From contig NZ_SDEB01000016.1 in NCBI RefSeq assembly GCF_004522175.1, positions 1 through 64,000 on the forward strand: 64,000 nt of DNA, read 5' to 3'. Shown in pieces: positions 57,420-64,000 of this stretch (its first letter is position 1; every line of letters starts with the position of its first letter). Under the pieces are notes generated by a model. That model worked only from the letters and a program-made list of their open reading frames with translations, made no database searches and was not told the origin of the DNA. The translations under genes were made by a program, and so were the position numbers. Source of the stretch: Paracoccus ravus. GTDB taxonomy: Bacteria > Pseudomonadota > Alphaproteobacteria > Rhodobacterales > Rhodobacteraceae.

Positions 57420-58340
57420 TCAGTAGCTCCGCGTCGGACGGTCGAAGACCTTGCGCCCCATCAGCGAGCCGACCAGATCTACCATCATCTTCGCGGTCCT
57501 GCCGCGATCATCGAGGAACGGGTTCAGCTCGACCAGATCCAGCGAGGTCATCAGCCCGGATTCATGCAAAAGCTCGCAGACCAGATGCGCCTCGCGGAAG
57601 GTCGCGCCGCCCGGAACCGTGGTGCCGACGGCGGGCGCGATCGAGGGGTCGAGGAAGTCCACGTCAAGGCTGACATGGAGCAGGCCGTTCTGGGCATGGA
57701 CCCGTTCGAGGAAGGCACGCAGCGGGGCCGCGACGCCCTGCTCGTCCAGAACCCGCATGTCATTGACGGTGATCTCGGTCTGTTTCAGCGCGGTATGCTC
57801 GGCGGGGTCGACCGAGCGGATCCCGAACATGCAGATATTCTCGCCCGGAACCGGGGCGGGGAAGGGCGGGAAGGGCGCAAAGCCGTCGCGACCCGCCGCA
57901 TAGGCCATCGGCGTGCCGTGCAGGTTCCCCGAGGTCGTTGTCTGGACGGTGTGAAAATCGCTATGTGCATCCAGCCAGATCACGAAAAGCGGGCGTCCGA
58001 CCGCTTTTGCATGAGCCGCGACACCCGCAACCGTGCCCAGAGACAGCGAATGGTCGCCACCCAGGAAAACTGGCATTCCATCTGCCATGCCAGCGCTGGC
58101 CGAAGCCGCAAGCGCCTCGGTCCAGGAGATCACCTCGGGCAGGTGATGGACTGCCGGGTTATCACAAGTCTCGCCACGACCGGGGGCGGGCATGACATCG
58201 CCGCGATCCTCGACCGTGTGGCCAAGTTCGGCCAGTGTCTCGGCCAGGCCCGCCACGCGATAGGCGGCCGGGCCCATGAGGCATCCGGGCTGGGCTTGGC
58301 CTTCATCGACCGGAGCGCCGATCAGGATGCAATGGGTCAT
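57420..58340 (-). CDS. rocF: Arginase
   Basis: A 306-residue ureohydrolase that splits arginine to ornithine and urea. The Mn ligands are in FLGGDHSLSLG, WLDAHSDFHT and SLDVDFLDPS, and the substrate loop TSGNLHGTPMAY is intact. It is the first gene clockwise of tRNA-Leu and shares direction with metG, 40 bp downstream of its stop. With argD at the far right this window holds both arginine degradation and synthesis functions. Confidence 0.95.
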   Translation of the reverse strand: MTHCILIGAPVDEGQAQPGCLMGPAAYRVAGLAETLAELGHTVEDRGDVMPAPGRGETCDNPAVHHLPEVISWTEALAASASAGMADGMPVFLGGDHSLSLGTVAGVAAHAKAVGRPLFVIWLDAHSDFHTVQTTTSGNLHGTPMAYAAGRDGFAPFPPFPAPVPGENICMFGIRSVDPAEHTALKQTEITVNDMRVLDEQGVAAPLRAFLERVHAQNGLLHVSLDVDFLDPSIAPAVGTTVPGGATFREAHLVCELLHESGLMTSLDLVELNPFLDDRGRTAKMMVDLVGSLMGRKVFDRPTRSY

Positions 58341-58380
58341 GGTTACCTCTGCACTTGCTTTGGTGATTCAACGCCGGGGA

Positions 58381-60099
58381 TCAGCTGCGGATCCCCTTGA
58401 AGCGTTCTTGCCATTCGTCGCGCTGCTCATCGCTGATCTTGGCGAAAAGCACATCGGGCGTGGTGAAGGCGTGACCGGCGGGCAGGGCACCCAGTGCCTC
58501 GGCGACATCGCCCGGCCAGTCGCGGTTGTCTGTGCCCATCGCTGCCAGCATCGCATCCGCTGCGAACGGGATGAAGGGCGCGGACAAAACGGCGTAAAGG
58601 CGGATCAGGTTCAGGCCCAGACGCACCTGCATCGCGGCGCGGGCGGGGTCGGTCTTGAAGGTCGACCACGGCGCTGCCGATTGCAGATATTCATTGCCGA
58701 GAACCCAGATCGCGCGCAGCTCGCCCGCGGATTTGCGGACCTCCATGCCGTCCATGAAGCCCTCATAGGCGCGGATGCGGGTGGTCAGAGCCTCGATCAA
58801 AGCCAGTTCCTCGGGACCGTATTCACCGCCTTCGGGGATCACCTCGCCGAATTTCGAGCGGCAGAATTTGGTGATGCGGCTGACGAAGTTGCCCAGCACA
58901 TCGGCGAGATCCTTGTTCACCGATTGCTGGAAATTGTCCCAGGTGAATTCGCTATCGCCAGATTCCGGGGCGTGGCTGAGCAGCCACCAGCGCCAGTAAT
59001 CGGCGGGCAGGATCGACAGCGCCTGATCCATGAAGACGCCGCGGCCTTGGCTGGTCGAGAACTGGCCACCATCATAGGTCAGGTAGTTGAAGGACTTGAT
59101 GTAATCGACCAGCTTCCACGGCTCGCCCGACCCGATGATCGTCGCCGGGAAGCTCAGCGTGTGGAAAGGCACGTTATCCTTGCCCATGAACTGGGTATAG
59201 GTGACGTCCTCGGCTCCTTCGTCCAGACGCCACCAACGGCGCCACTCGCTGTCGGGCTGGCCCTTGGCATCGGTGCCTTCGGCGGTGCCGGCGATATATT
59301 CGATGGGCGCGTCGAACCAGACATAGAAGACCTTGCCCTCCATCCCCGGCCAAGGCTGGTCGCCCTTCTGGACCGGGATGCCCCAGTCAAGATCGCGGGT
59401 GATGCCACGGTCCTGCAGCCCGTCACCGTCGTTCAGCCATTTGCGAGCGATCGAGGTGGTGAGGATCGGCCAGTCTTTCTTGCTGTCGATCCAAGCGGAA
59501 ATCTGGTCCTTCAACGCGCGCTGGCGCAGATAGAGATGCTTCGTCGAGCGAACCTCGAGATTGGTCGAACCCGAGATCGCGGAACGCGGCTCGATCAGAT
59601 CGGTCGGGTCGAGCTGCTTGGTGCAATTCTCGCACTGATCGCCGCGCGCCTTGTCATAGCCGCAATTCGGGCAGGTGCCCTCGATATAGCGGTCAGGCAG
59701 GAAGCGGCCGTCGTCGATGGAATAGACCTGCTTTTCCTCAACCTCGCTGATCCAGCCGTTTTCATCCAGTTTACCGGCAAAATGCTGGGTCAGGCCATGG
59801 TTGCGCGGGCTGGACGACCGCCCGAAATGGTCAAAGGACAGGCCGAAATTGCGGGCGATCTCGGCCTGCACCTCATGCATCTCGGCGCAATAGACGGCGA
59901 CGGGCTTGCCTGCTTTCTTCGCGGCAAGCTCGGCGGGGGTGCCGTGCTCATCGGTGGCGCAGATGAACATGACCTCATGGTTCCTCTGGCGCAGGTAGCG
60001 TGCGTAAAGATCCGCCGGCAGCTGCGAGCCGACGAGATTTCCGAGATGCTTGATCCCGTTGATATAGGGGATCGCCGAGGTGATGAGATGCCGGGCCAT
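58381..60099 (-). CDS. metG: Methionyl-tRNA synthetase
   Basis: A 572-residue class I synthetase. The HIGH-type motif is [14 protein letters not shown]. The zinc knuckle is [17 protein letters not shown]. The KMSKS position reads [10 protein letters not shown], the variant used by this MetRS subgroup. ATG 60099 is chosen because aaagga precedes it; the upstream start at 60126 has no such site. No C-terminal tRNA-binding extension is present. Confidence 0.96.
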   Translation of the reverse strand: MARHLITSAIPYINGIKHLGNLVGSQLPADLYARYLRQRNHEVMFICATDEHGTPAELAAKKAGKPVAVYCAEMHEVQAEIARNFGLSFDHFGRSSSPRNHGLTQHFAGKLDENGWISEVEEKQVYSIDDGRFLPDRYIEGTCPNCGYDKARGDQCENCTKQLDPTDLIEPRSAISGSTNLEVRSTKHLYLRQRALKDQISAWIDSKKDWPILTTSIARKWLNDGDGLQDRGITRDLDWGIPVQKGDQPWPGMEGKVFYVWFDAPIEYIAGTAEGTDAKGQPDSEWRRWWRLDEGAEDVTYTQFMGKDNVPFHTLSFPATIIGSGEPWKLVDYIKSFNYLTYDGGQFSTSQGRGVFMDQALSILPADYWRWWLLSHAPESGDSEFTWDNFQQSVNKDLADVLGNFVSRITKFCRSKFGEVIPEGGEYGPEELALIEALTTRIRAYEGFMDGMEVRKSAGELRAIWVLGNEYLQSAAPWSTFKTDPARAAMQVRLGLNLIRLYAVLSAPFIPFAADAMLAAMGTDNRDWPGDVAEALGALPAGHAFTTPDVLFAKISDEQRDEWQERFKGIRS

Positions 60100-60344
60100 G
60101 GGATGCGTCCTTTTGATCGGCGTCATCTCTAGCCGCGAAGCGCCAAGATGGAAAGTCCTGCGGACATTGCTGCCGCAGGGCGCGCGGCGGCATGTTGCCC
60201 CGGCCCGCGGCAGGTACGTCAGCGCGGCGCCGCCGACGGGCCGCGCTTAGATTGTTCTTGTTCCGCATCGACCTGCCGAATTAAGCTGATCCCAGTCCCA
60301 ACCTCATGTTGCGGTTCTCGATGCATGCGCCGGAATTCCAGCAA

Positions 60345-60941
60345 ATGCGTAGCACAGGACGGACCGTCCTGCTGATCGCTATGCTATGTCTGTCAGGCAG
60401 TGTGGCGAATGCCGAGACGGATCAGTCCGGGCAGCGCAATCTGTTCGTTATGACGGGACGGATTCTGGACGAATCCATGGCGGGCAGCCTCAATCTTGCT
60501 GGCGCGAATTACGAAGGCAATTACGTCACCGGGCTAGGGATGCAATGGCTTGGAAAGTCCGGGCGTTTCCTGACTTTGGGCTATGAGGCGGGGGCCGCGC
60601 TCCGTTATGGCGGCGGGCAAAGCACCGAGCTTTGGGGCGGCCCGGTGGCACGGTTTCGCGCCGTCGATGTGGCGGCCGACTGGAAGTTGACGCCTTCGGT
60701 CGTGTTCGGCCTGAGCTTTGTCGATTCCGTCCAGCCGGGGCGGGAGGCAAATCAGGTCGAGAAATACGACGGCGATGCGACGGTGCTGTTCTACCTGTCG
60801 CCCGAGATCGAGTTCTCGTTGCCGGACAAGGATTGGAGCCTGTTCTGGCGGCTGCATCATCGCTCGGGCGGCCAGCGAACCTTGGGGGACATGAAGGGCG
60901 GCACGAATGCCAATCTGCTGGGGCTCAGAAAAAAGTTCTGA
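60345..60941 (+). CDS. PagL-like outer-membrane acyloxyacyl hydrolase/lipid A deacylase family protein
   Basis: A 198-residue secreted protein with a signal peptide (TVLLIAMLCLSGSVANAE). The mature part alternates hydrophobic and polar residues as in small beta barrels. The C-terminus carries LFWRLHHRSGGQRTLGDMKG and ends LRKKF, a terminal aromatic typical of outer-membrane barrels. The HHRSG motif resembles the catalytic His-Ser of PagL-like lipid A deacylases. The start may be ATG 60345 or 60321. The upstream 245 bp show no other gene. Confidence 0.65.
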   Translation: MRSTGRTVLLIAMLCLSGSVANAETDQSGQRNLFVMTGRILDESMAGSLNLAGANYEGNYVTGLGMQWLGKSGRFLTLGYEAGAALRYGGGQSTELWGGPVARFRAVDVAADWKLTPSVVFGLSFVDSVQPGREANQVEKYDGDATVLFYLSPEIEFSLPDKDWSLFWRLHHRSGGQRTLGDMKGGTNANLLGLRKKF

Positions 60942-60979
60942 GCCGCGCCGCGCGATTTCGGCCTTGCGACGCGTTCCGC

Positions 60980-61408
60980 CTATAGGGTCTGCAGCGCGGC
61001 AAGGGCGCGCGTCAGGATGTGCGAGACGCCCGCGCTGAGTGGCCTTGCCCCGGCGAGAATGTCTTCCACCGCGAACCAGCCCGCGTCCAGCGCATCATCG
61101 CCCGCCACCGGTTCGCCCGAGACGTAGTCGCAAAGTACCGCCGCCAGCAGGAAATGATAACGCAACGCGCCATCGGCCCCGCGTTCGATCACATCAATAT
61201 TGTCGAGATAATTCCGGGGCCTCGCGACGATGCCGGTTTCTTCGGCCAATTCGCGGGCGGCGGCGTCAAGCGCCGTTTCGCCCGGCTCGACATGGCCTCC
61301 GGGAAAACCCCAAAGGCCCGCATCGGGCGGATTGCGGCGCTGCACGAGCAGAACCCGGTCGCCGTCCAGCGTGACGGCCAAGGCGGCGAGCCGGGGGAAA
61401 TGTGCCAA
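60980..61408 (-). CDS. Nudix hydrolase
   Basis: A 142-residue pyrophosphohydrolase. The Nudix box is complete: [15 protein letters not shown] then [26 protein letters not shown] before it is typical of the MutT/NudI-like group. The substrate is not predictable. It ends the unit started by gcrA, only 3 bp after the gcrA stop. Confidence 0.92.
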   Translation of the reverse strand: MAHFPRLAALAVTLDGDRVLLVQRRNPPDAGLWGFPGGHVEPGETALDAAARELAEETGIVARPRNYLDNIDVIERGADGALRYHFLLAAVLCDYVSGEPVAGDDALDAGWFAVEDILAGARPLSAGVSHILTRALAALQTL

Positions 61409-61411
61409 GGC

Positions 61412-62026
61412 TTAGCGACGACGGTCGCGGCGCGAGCTCATCGGCTGGAAGGCGACGCCGACATGGGCCTCGCAATAGGGTTTTCCGGCCACTGAAGGCA
61501 GGCCGCAGAACCAGAACTTGTCGGTCGCCGGATCGCCGATCGGCCATTTGCAGGTGCGCTCGGTCAGCTCCATCAGCGTGAGCTTGCGCGCGCGCTTCTC
61601 GACTTCGCGCACCGAGGCCAGCGCCTCGGGGCTGATCTCATTGGCCGAGGGCTGCGGCGGCAGCGGCTGACCCGCCGGCACGATCGGGCGGCGGTTGAAA
61701 TTCACCGGCGCAGGTGCGACAGGCGCAGGCTCCGGCGCTGCTGCTGCGGCAGCAGGCTTTGGCGCAGGCTCGGGCGCAGGCGTGGGTTTGGGTTGCGGGG
61801 CAGGGGCAGCAGCGGTGGGCTGGGGCGCAGGCTTCGCCTCGGGCGCAGCGGGTGCGGCAGGCATTTCGGTTCCGTCCTCGTTTCGGTTCGACAGGCCAAG
61901 GCGATGCACCTTGCCGATCACGGCGTTTCGGGTCACGCCACCAAGTTCCTTGGCAATCTGGCTGGCCGACTGGCCTTCGGCCCACATGCGTTTCAGCGTT
62001 TCTACGCGCTCGTCGGTCCAGGACAT
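61412..62026 (-). CDS. gcrA: Cell-cycle regulator GcrA
   Basis: A 204-residue GcrA protein. The N-terminal winged-helix part includes TDERVETLKRMWAEGQ, ASQIAKELGGVTRNAVIGK and HRLGLSNRN, which in known GcrA recognises methylated GANTC. A Pro/Ala-rich linker (about 62-115) follows, then the C-terminal RNA polymerase sigma-70 binding part (TCKWPIGDPATDKFWFCG). ATG 62026 follows aggaaaggc. The partner methylase CcrM is encoded 19 kb away in this window. Confidence 0.95.
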   Translation of the reverse strand: MSWTDERVETLKRMWAEGQSASQIAKELGGVTRNAVIGKVHRLGLSNRNEDGTEMPAAPAAPEAKPAPQPTAAAPAPQPKPTPAPEPAPKPAAAAAAPEPAPVAPAPVNFNRRPIVPAGQPLPPQPSANEISPEALASVREVEKRARKLTLMELTERTCKWPIGDPATDKFWFCGLPSVAGKPYCEAHVGVAFQPMSSRRDRRR

Positions 62027-62153
62027 GGCTTGCCTTTCCTGCACCGCTCATCCGGTGCACTGTCGTACTGGTGGCTTCAATTCCGCGGAACCCGGTCTTA
62101 CACCGGGGATAGCCAGATTTACCCGCCCCATGCCGCGAATTCAAGGAGCGCAG

Positions 62154-62975
62154 ATGAGCCAGTTCCAGCCCGATACCGGATTTCGACAGATGGGCGTGCG
62201 CCGTTTCGGCCGCGTGAACTGGCTGGGCCTCTATACACTGGCCCGGCGCGAGATCATGCGCTTCATGAATGTCTGGCAGCAGACTGTCTTTGCGCCCCTG
62301 ATGACGGCCGGGCTTTTCGTGATGGTTTTCGCGCTGGCTCTGGGGCGTGATCGGGGAGAGGTCATGGGCCTGCCCTATCTGGCCTTTCTGGGGCCGGGCA
62401 TCCTGATGATGACGGTCATCCAGAATGCTTTCGCGAATACCTCGTCGAGCATCATCTCATCGAAAATGCAGGGAAATATCGTCGATACCTTGATGCCGCC
62501 CCTGTCGGCGGGCGAAATCCTGACCGGCTATCTGATCGGCGCGCTGGTCCGCGCGCTGATCGTCGCTGCGGTGATCGCCACGGGCATGGCGCTGCTGATC
62601 GGGCAGGGCGTCGCCCATCCGCTGATCGCGCTGAGTTTCATCACGCTGGGCGCGCTGGTGATGGGGGGCTTGGGGATGCTGGGCGCGATCTTCGCGCAGA
62701 AATTCGACCAGATGGCCGCGATCACGAACTTCATCGTCACGCCGCTTTCCTTCCTGTCGGGCACATTCTACTCGGTCGAGGCGCTGCCGCAGCCCTTTGC
62801 GACCCTCGCGCATTGGAACCCGATCTTCTACCTGATCGACGGCGCGCGCTTTGGAATCGTTGGGGTTTCCGATGCGCCTGTCGGACGGGGGCTGGTGGTT
62901 TCGCTGGTGACGGCGGCGGCGGTGCTCTATGCGGTTTGGCGGCTCCTTCGCTCGGGCTACCGGATGAAGCCGTGA
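62154..62975 (+). CDS. ABC-2 type transporter permease
   Basis: A 273-residue ABC-2 permease with six hydrophobic segments and the family ending FYSVEALPQPFATLAHWNPI followed by GARFGIVG. It lacks its ATPase in the window, which could lie elsewhere. The related YadH/DrrB-type permeases export polyketides, sugars or drugs. ATG 62154 follows aaggagcg. It is divergent from gcrA across 127 bp with no clear operator. Confidence 0.85.
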   Translation: MSQFQPDTGFRQMGVRRFGRVNWLGLYTLARREIMRFMNVWQQTVFAPLMTAGLFVMVFALALGRDRGEVMGLPYLAFLGPGILMMTVIQNAFANTSSSIISSKMQGNIVDTLMPPLSAGEILTGYLIGALVRALIVAAVIATGMALLIGQGVAHPLIALSFITLGALVMGGLGMLGAIFAQKFDQMAAITNFIVTPLSFLSGTFYSVEALPQPFATLAHWNPIFYLIDGARFGIVGVSDAPVGRGLVVSLVTAAAVLYAVWRLLRSGYRMKP

Positions 62976-63051
62976 ATCCCGTTGCGTGACGCAGCGTTCC
63001 GCGATATGCGACCCGCATGATCATTCGGACCGCATATTCCGCTCGTCCCCG

Positions 63052-63067
63052 ACGTTGATTCGTCAAC
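63052..63067. promoter_or_regulatory. Palindromic element with GANTC site upstream of argD
   Basis: Arms cgttga 63052-63057 and tcaacg 63062-63067 around ttcg form a perfect hairpin. GATTC lies across 63056-63060, so CcrM could methylate it. A second palindrome, tgcgt-g-acgca, is at 62983-62993 and another GANTC (gaatc) at 62974-62978. Possible control of argD, unproven. Confidence 0.35.
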
Positions 63068-63140
63068 GACCGATCCTGCCTGCCTTTCCGTCATTACCGG
63101 GACCGCTCGACGCGGCCCATGTCTGCAAAGGGACCCATCC

Positions 63141-64000
63141 ATGATTCCGCATGTCCTGCCGACCTACAACCGTGCCGATCTCGCCTTTGAACGTGGCGAG
63201 GGCAGCTGGGCCATTGCCACGGATGGGACGCGATATCTCGATCTTGGCGCGGGGATCGCGGTGAATGCGCTGGGTCATGCGAATCCGGAACTGGTCAAGA
63301 CCCTGACCGAGCAGGCCGGGCGGATCTGGCATGTCTCGAACCTCTATCACATCCCCGAGCAGGAGCGTCTGGCCGACCTGCTGGTCGAGCACACCTTCGC
63401 CGACACCGTCTTCCTGACCAATTCCGGCACCGAGGCCGCCGAACTCGCGATCAAGATGGTCCGCAAATACTGGTCCGATCTGGGCGAGGACCGGTTCGAG
63501 ATCCTGACCTTCGAGGGGGCCTTCCATGGTCGCTCCACTGGGGCCATCGCGGCGGCGGGGTCCGAGAAAATGGTCAAGGGCTTCGGGCCGCTGATGCCGG
63601 GTTTCCGGCAATTGCCCTGGGGCGACATGGAGGCGCTCAAGGCCGCGATGTCGGATCGGACCGCGGCCGTCATGGTCGAGCCGCTGCAGGGCGAGGGCGG
63701 CATTCGCCCGCTTTCCGACGAGGATCTGCGCCTGATCCGCGCGCTTTGCAACGAGACCGGCGCGCTTCTGGTCCTCGATGAGGTGCAATGCGGCATGGGG
63801 CGCACGGGCAAGCTTTTCGCGCATGAATATGCCGGGATCGCGCCCGATGTGATGATGGTCGCCAAGGGCATCGGCGGCGGCTTCCCGCTGGGCGCGGTGC
63901 TGGCCACCGAAGCGGCGGCGGCGGGCATGGTCGCGGGCACGCATGGCTCGACCTATGGCGGAAATCCTTTGGCCTGCGCGGTGGGCGCGAAAGTCATGGA
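63141..64000 (+). CDS. argD: Acetylornithine/succinyldiaminopimelate aminotransferase, 3' end beyond window
   Basis: The first 286 residues of a class III PLP aminotransferase. Motifs are [53 protein letters not shown] and the PLP-lysine loop [16 protein letters not shown]. It forms acetylornithine in arginine synthesis. ATG 63141 follows aaaggg. The gene continues past the right edge, so its end is unseen. Confidence 0.95.
   Translation, partial: MIPHVLPTYNRADLAFERGEGSWAIATDGTRYLDLGAGIAVNALGHANPELVKTLTEQAGRIWHVSNLYHIPEQERLADLLVEHTFADTVFLTNSGTEAAELAIKMVRKYWSDLGEDRFEILTFEGAFHGRSTGAIAAAGSEKMVKGFGPLMPGFRQLPWGDMEALKAAMSDRTAAVMVEPLQGEGGIRPLSDEDLRLIRALCNETGALLVLDEVQCGMGRTGKLFAHEYAGIAPDVMMVAKGIGGGFPLGAVLATEAAAAGMVAGTHGSTYGGNPLACAVGAKVM

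Noticed and set aside
59040-59075. Loss of the KMSKS motif in metG
   Set aside because: FSTSQG is a known variant in this subgroup of methionyl-tRNA synthetases and the rest of the enzyme is complete.

Overview
The window reads as chromosomal DNA of a Paracoccus-like member of the Rhodobacterales (Alphaproteobacteria). It is GC-rich with dense overlapping operons. Both halves of the alphaproteobacterial GcrA/CcrM cell-cycle circuit are present (gcrA at 61.4-62.0 kb, ccrM at 41.0-42.2 kb). The assimilatory nitrate/nitrite genes follow the nasABGHC order known from Paracoccus denitrificans. The flagellar genes follow the order flgB-flgC-fliE-fliQ-flgF-flgG-flgA-flgH. The species is inferred from gene content, not from a database search.

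Layout. 0-1 kb: the start of an IS5-type transposase runs off the left edge, next to a perfect 14-bp inverted repeat and a gene-poor stretch. 1-6 kb: exopolysaccharide genes (exoY-like priming transferase, SGNH-like protein, family 2 glycosyltransferase, CpsD-like ATPase lacking the P-loop lysine, Wzz-like protein). 6-16.5 kb: metabolism (maeB, trhO, pncA-pncB beside nadE, a secreted MORN-repeat protein, and a coupled KSI-like/GNAT/nitrilase operon). 16.6-29 kb: surface polysaccharide export and synthesis (phosphomannomutase, kpsT-kpsE with divergent kpsM, a large RTX protein, rfbCBDA, glycosyltransferase). 29-35 kb: flagellar basal body operon with divergent fliI. 35-49.4 kb: cell envelope, regulation and DNA maintenance (extensin-like, L,D-transpeptidase, GntR, MFS, allA, rnhB, ccrM, alkB, mutY, DUF721/DciA-like, DsbA-like, CoA transferase, lpxK, waaA, DUF4170). 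49.4-57.3 kb: nitrate assimilation operon with a structured leader. 57.3-64 kb: tRNA-Leu, arginase, metG, a PagL-like outer-membrane protein, Nudix, gcrA, an ABC-2 permease and argD, which is cut by the right edge.

The most notable direct observations are two single-base lesions 3.4 kb apart in the surface-polysaccharide region. One is an amber codon inside rfbA, the first enzyme of dTDP-rhamnose synthesis. The other is a one-base frameshift that splits the RTX gene. They could be real inactivation or sequence errors, and resequencing would decide. Also notable are the CpsD-like ATPase without its P-loop lysine, three GANTC methylation sites within 39 bp just before ccrM itself, a perfect 10-bp inverted repeat over a TTGACA box before the MFS gene, a near-consensus CtrA box between flgB and fliI, and an exact 216-codon (24 nonapeptide) offset duplication inside the RTX repeats.

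I did not find a clearly new multi-gene system. The closest candidates are the KSI-like/GNAT/nitrilase unit with stop-start overlaps, and the secreted protein made almost entirely of 18 MORN repeats.
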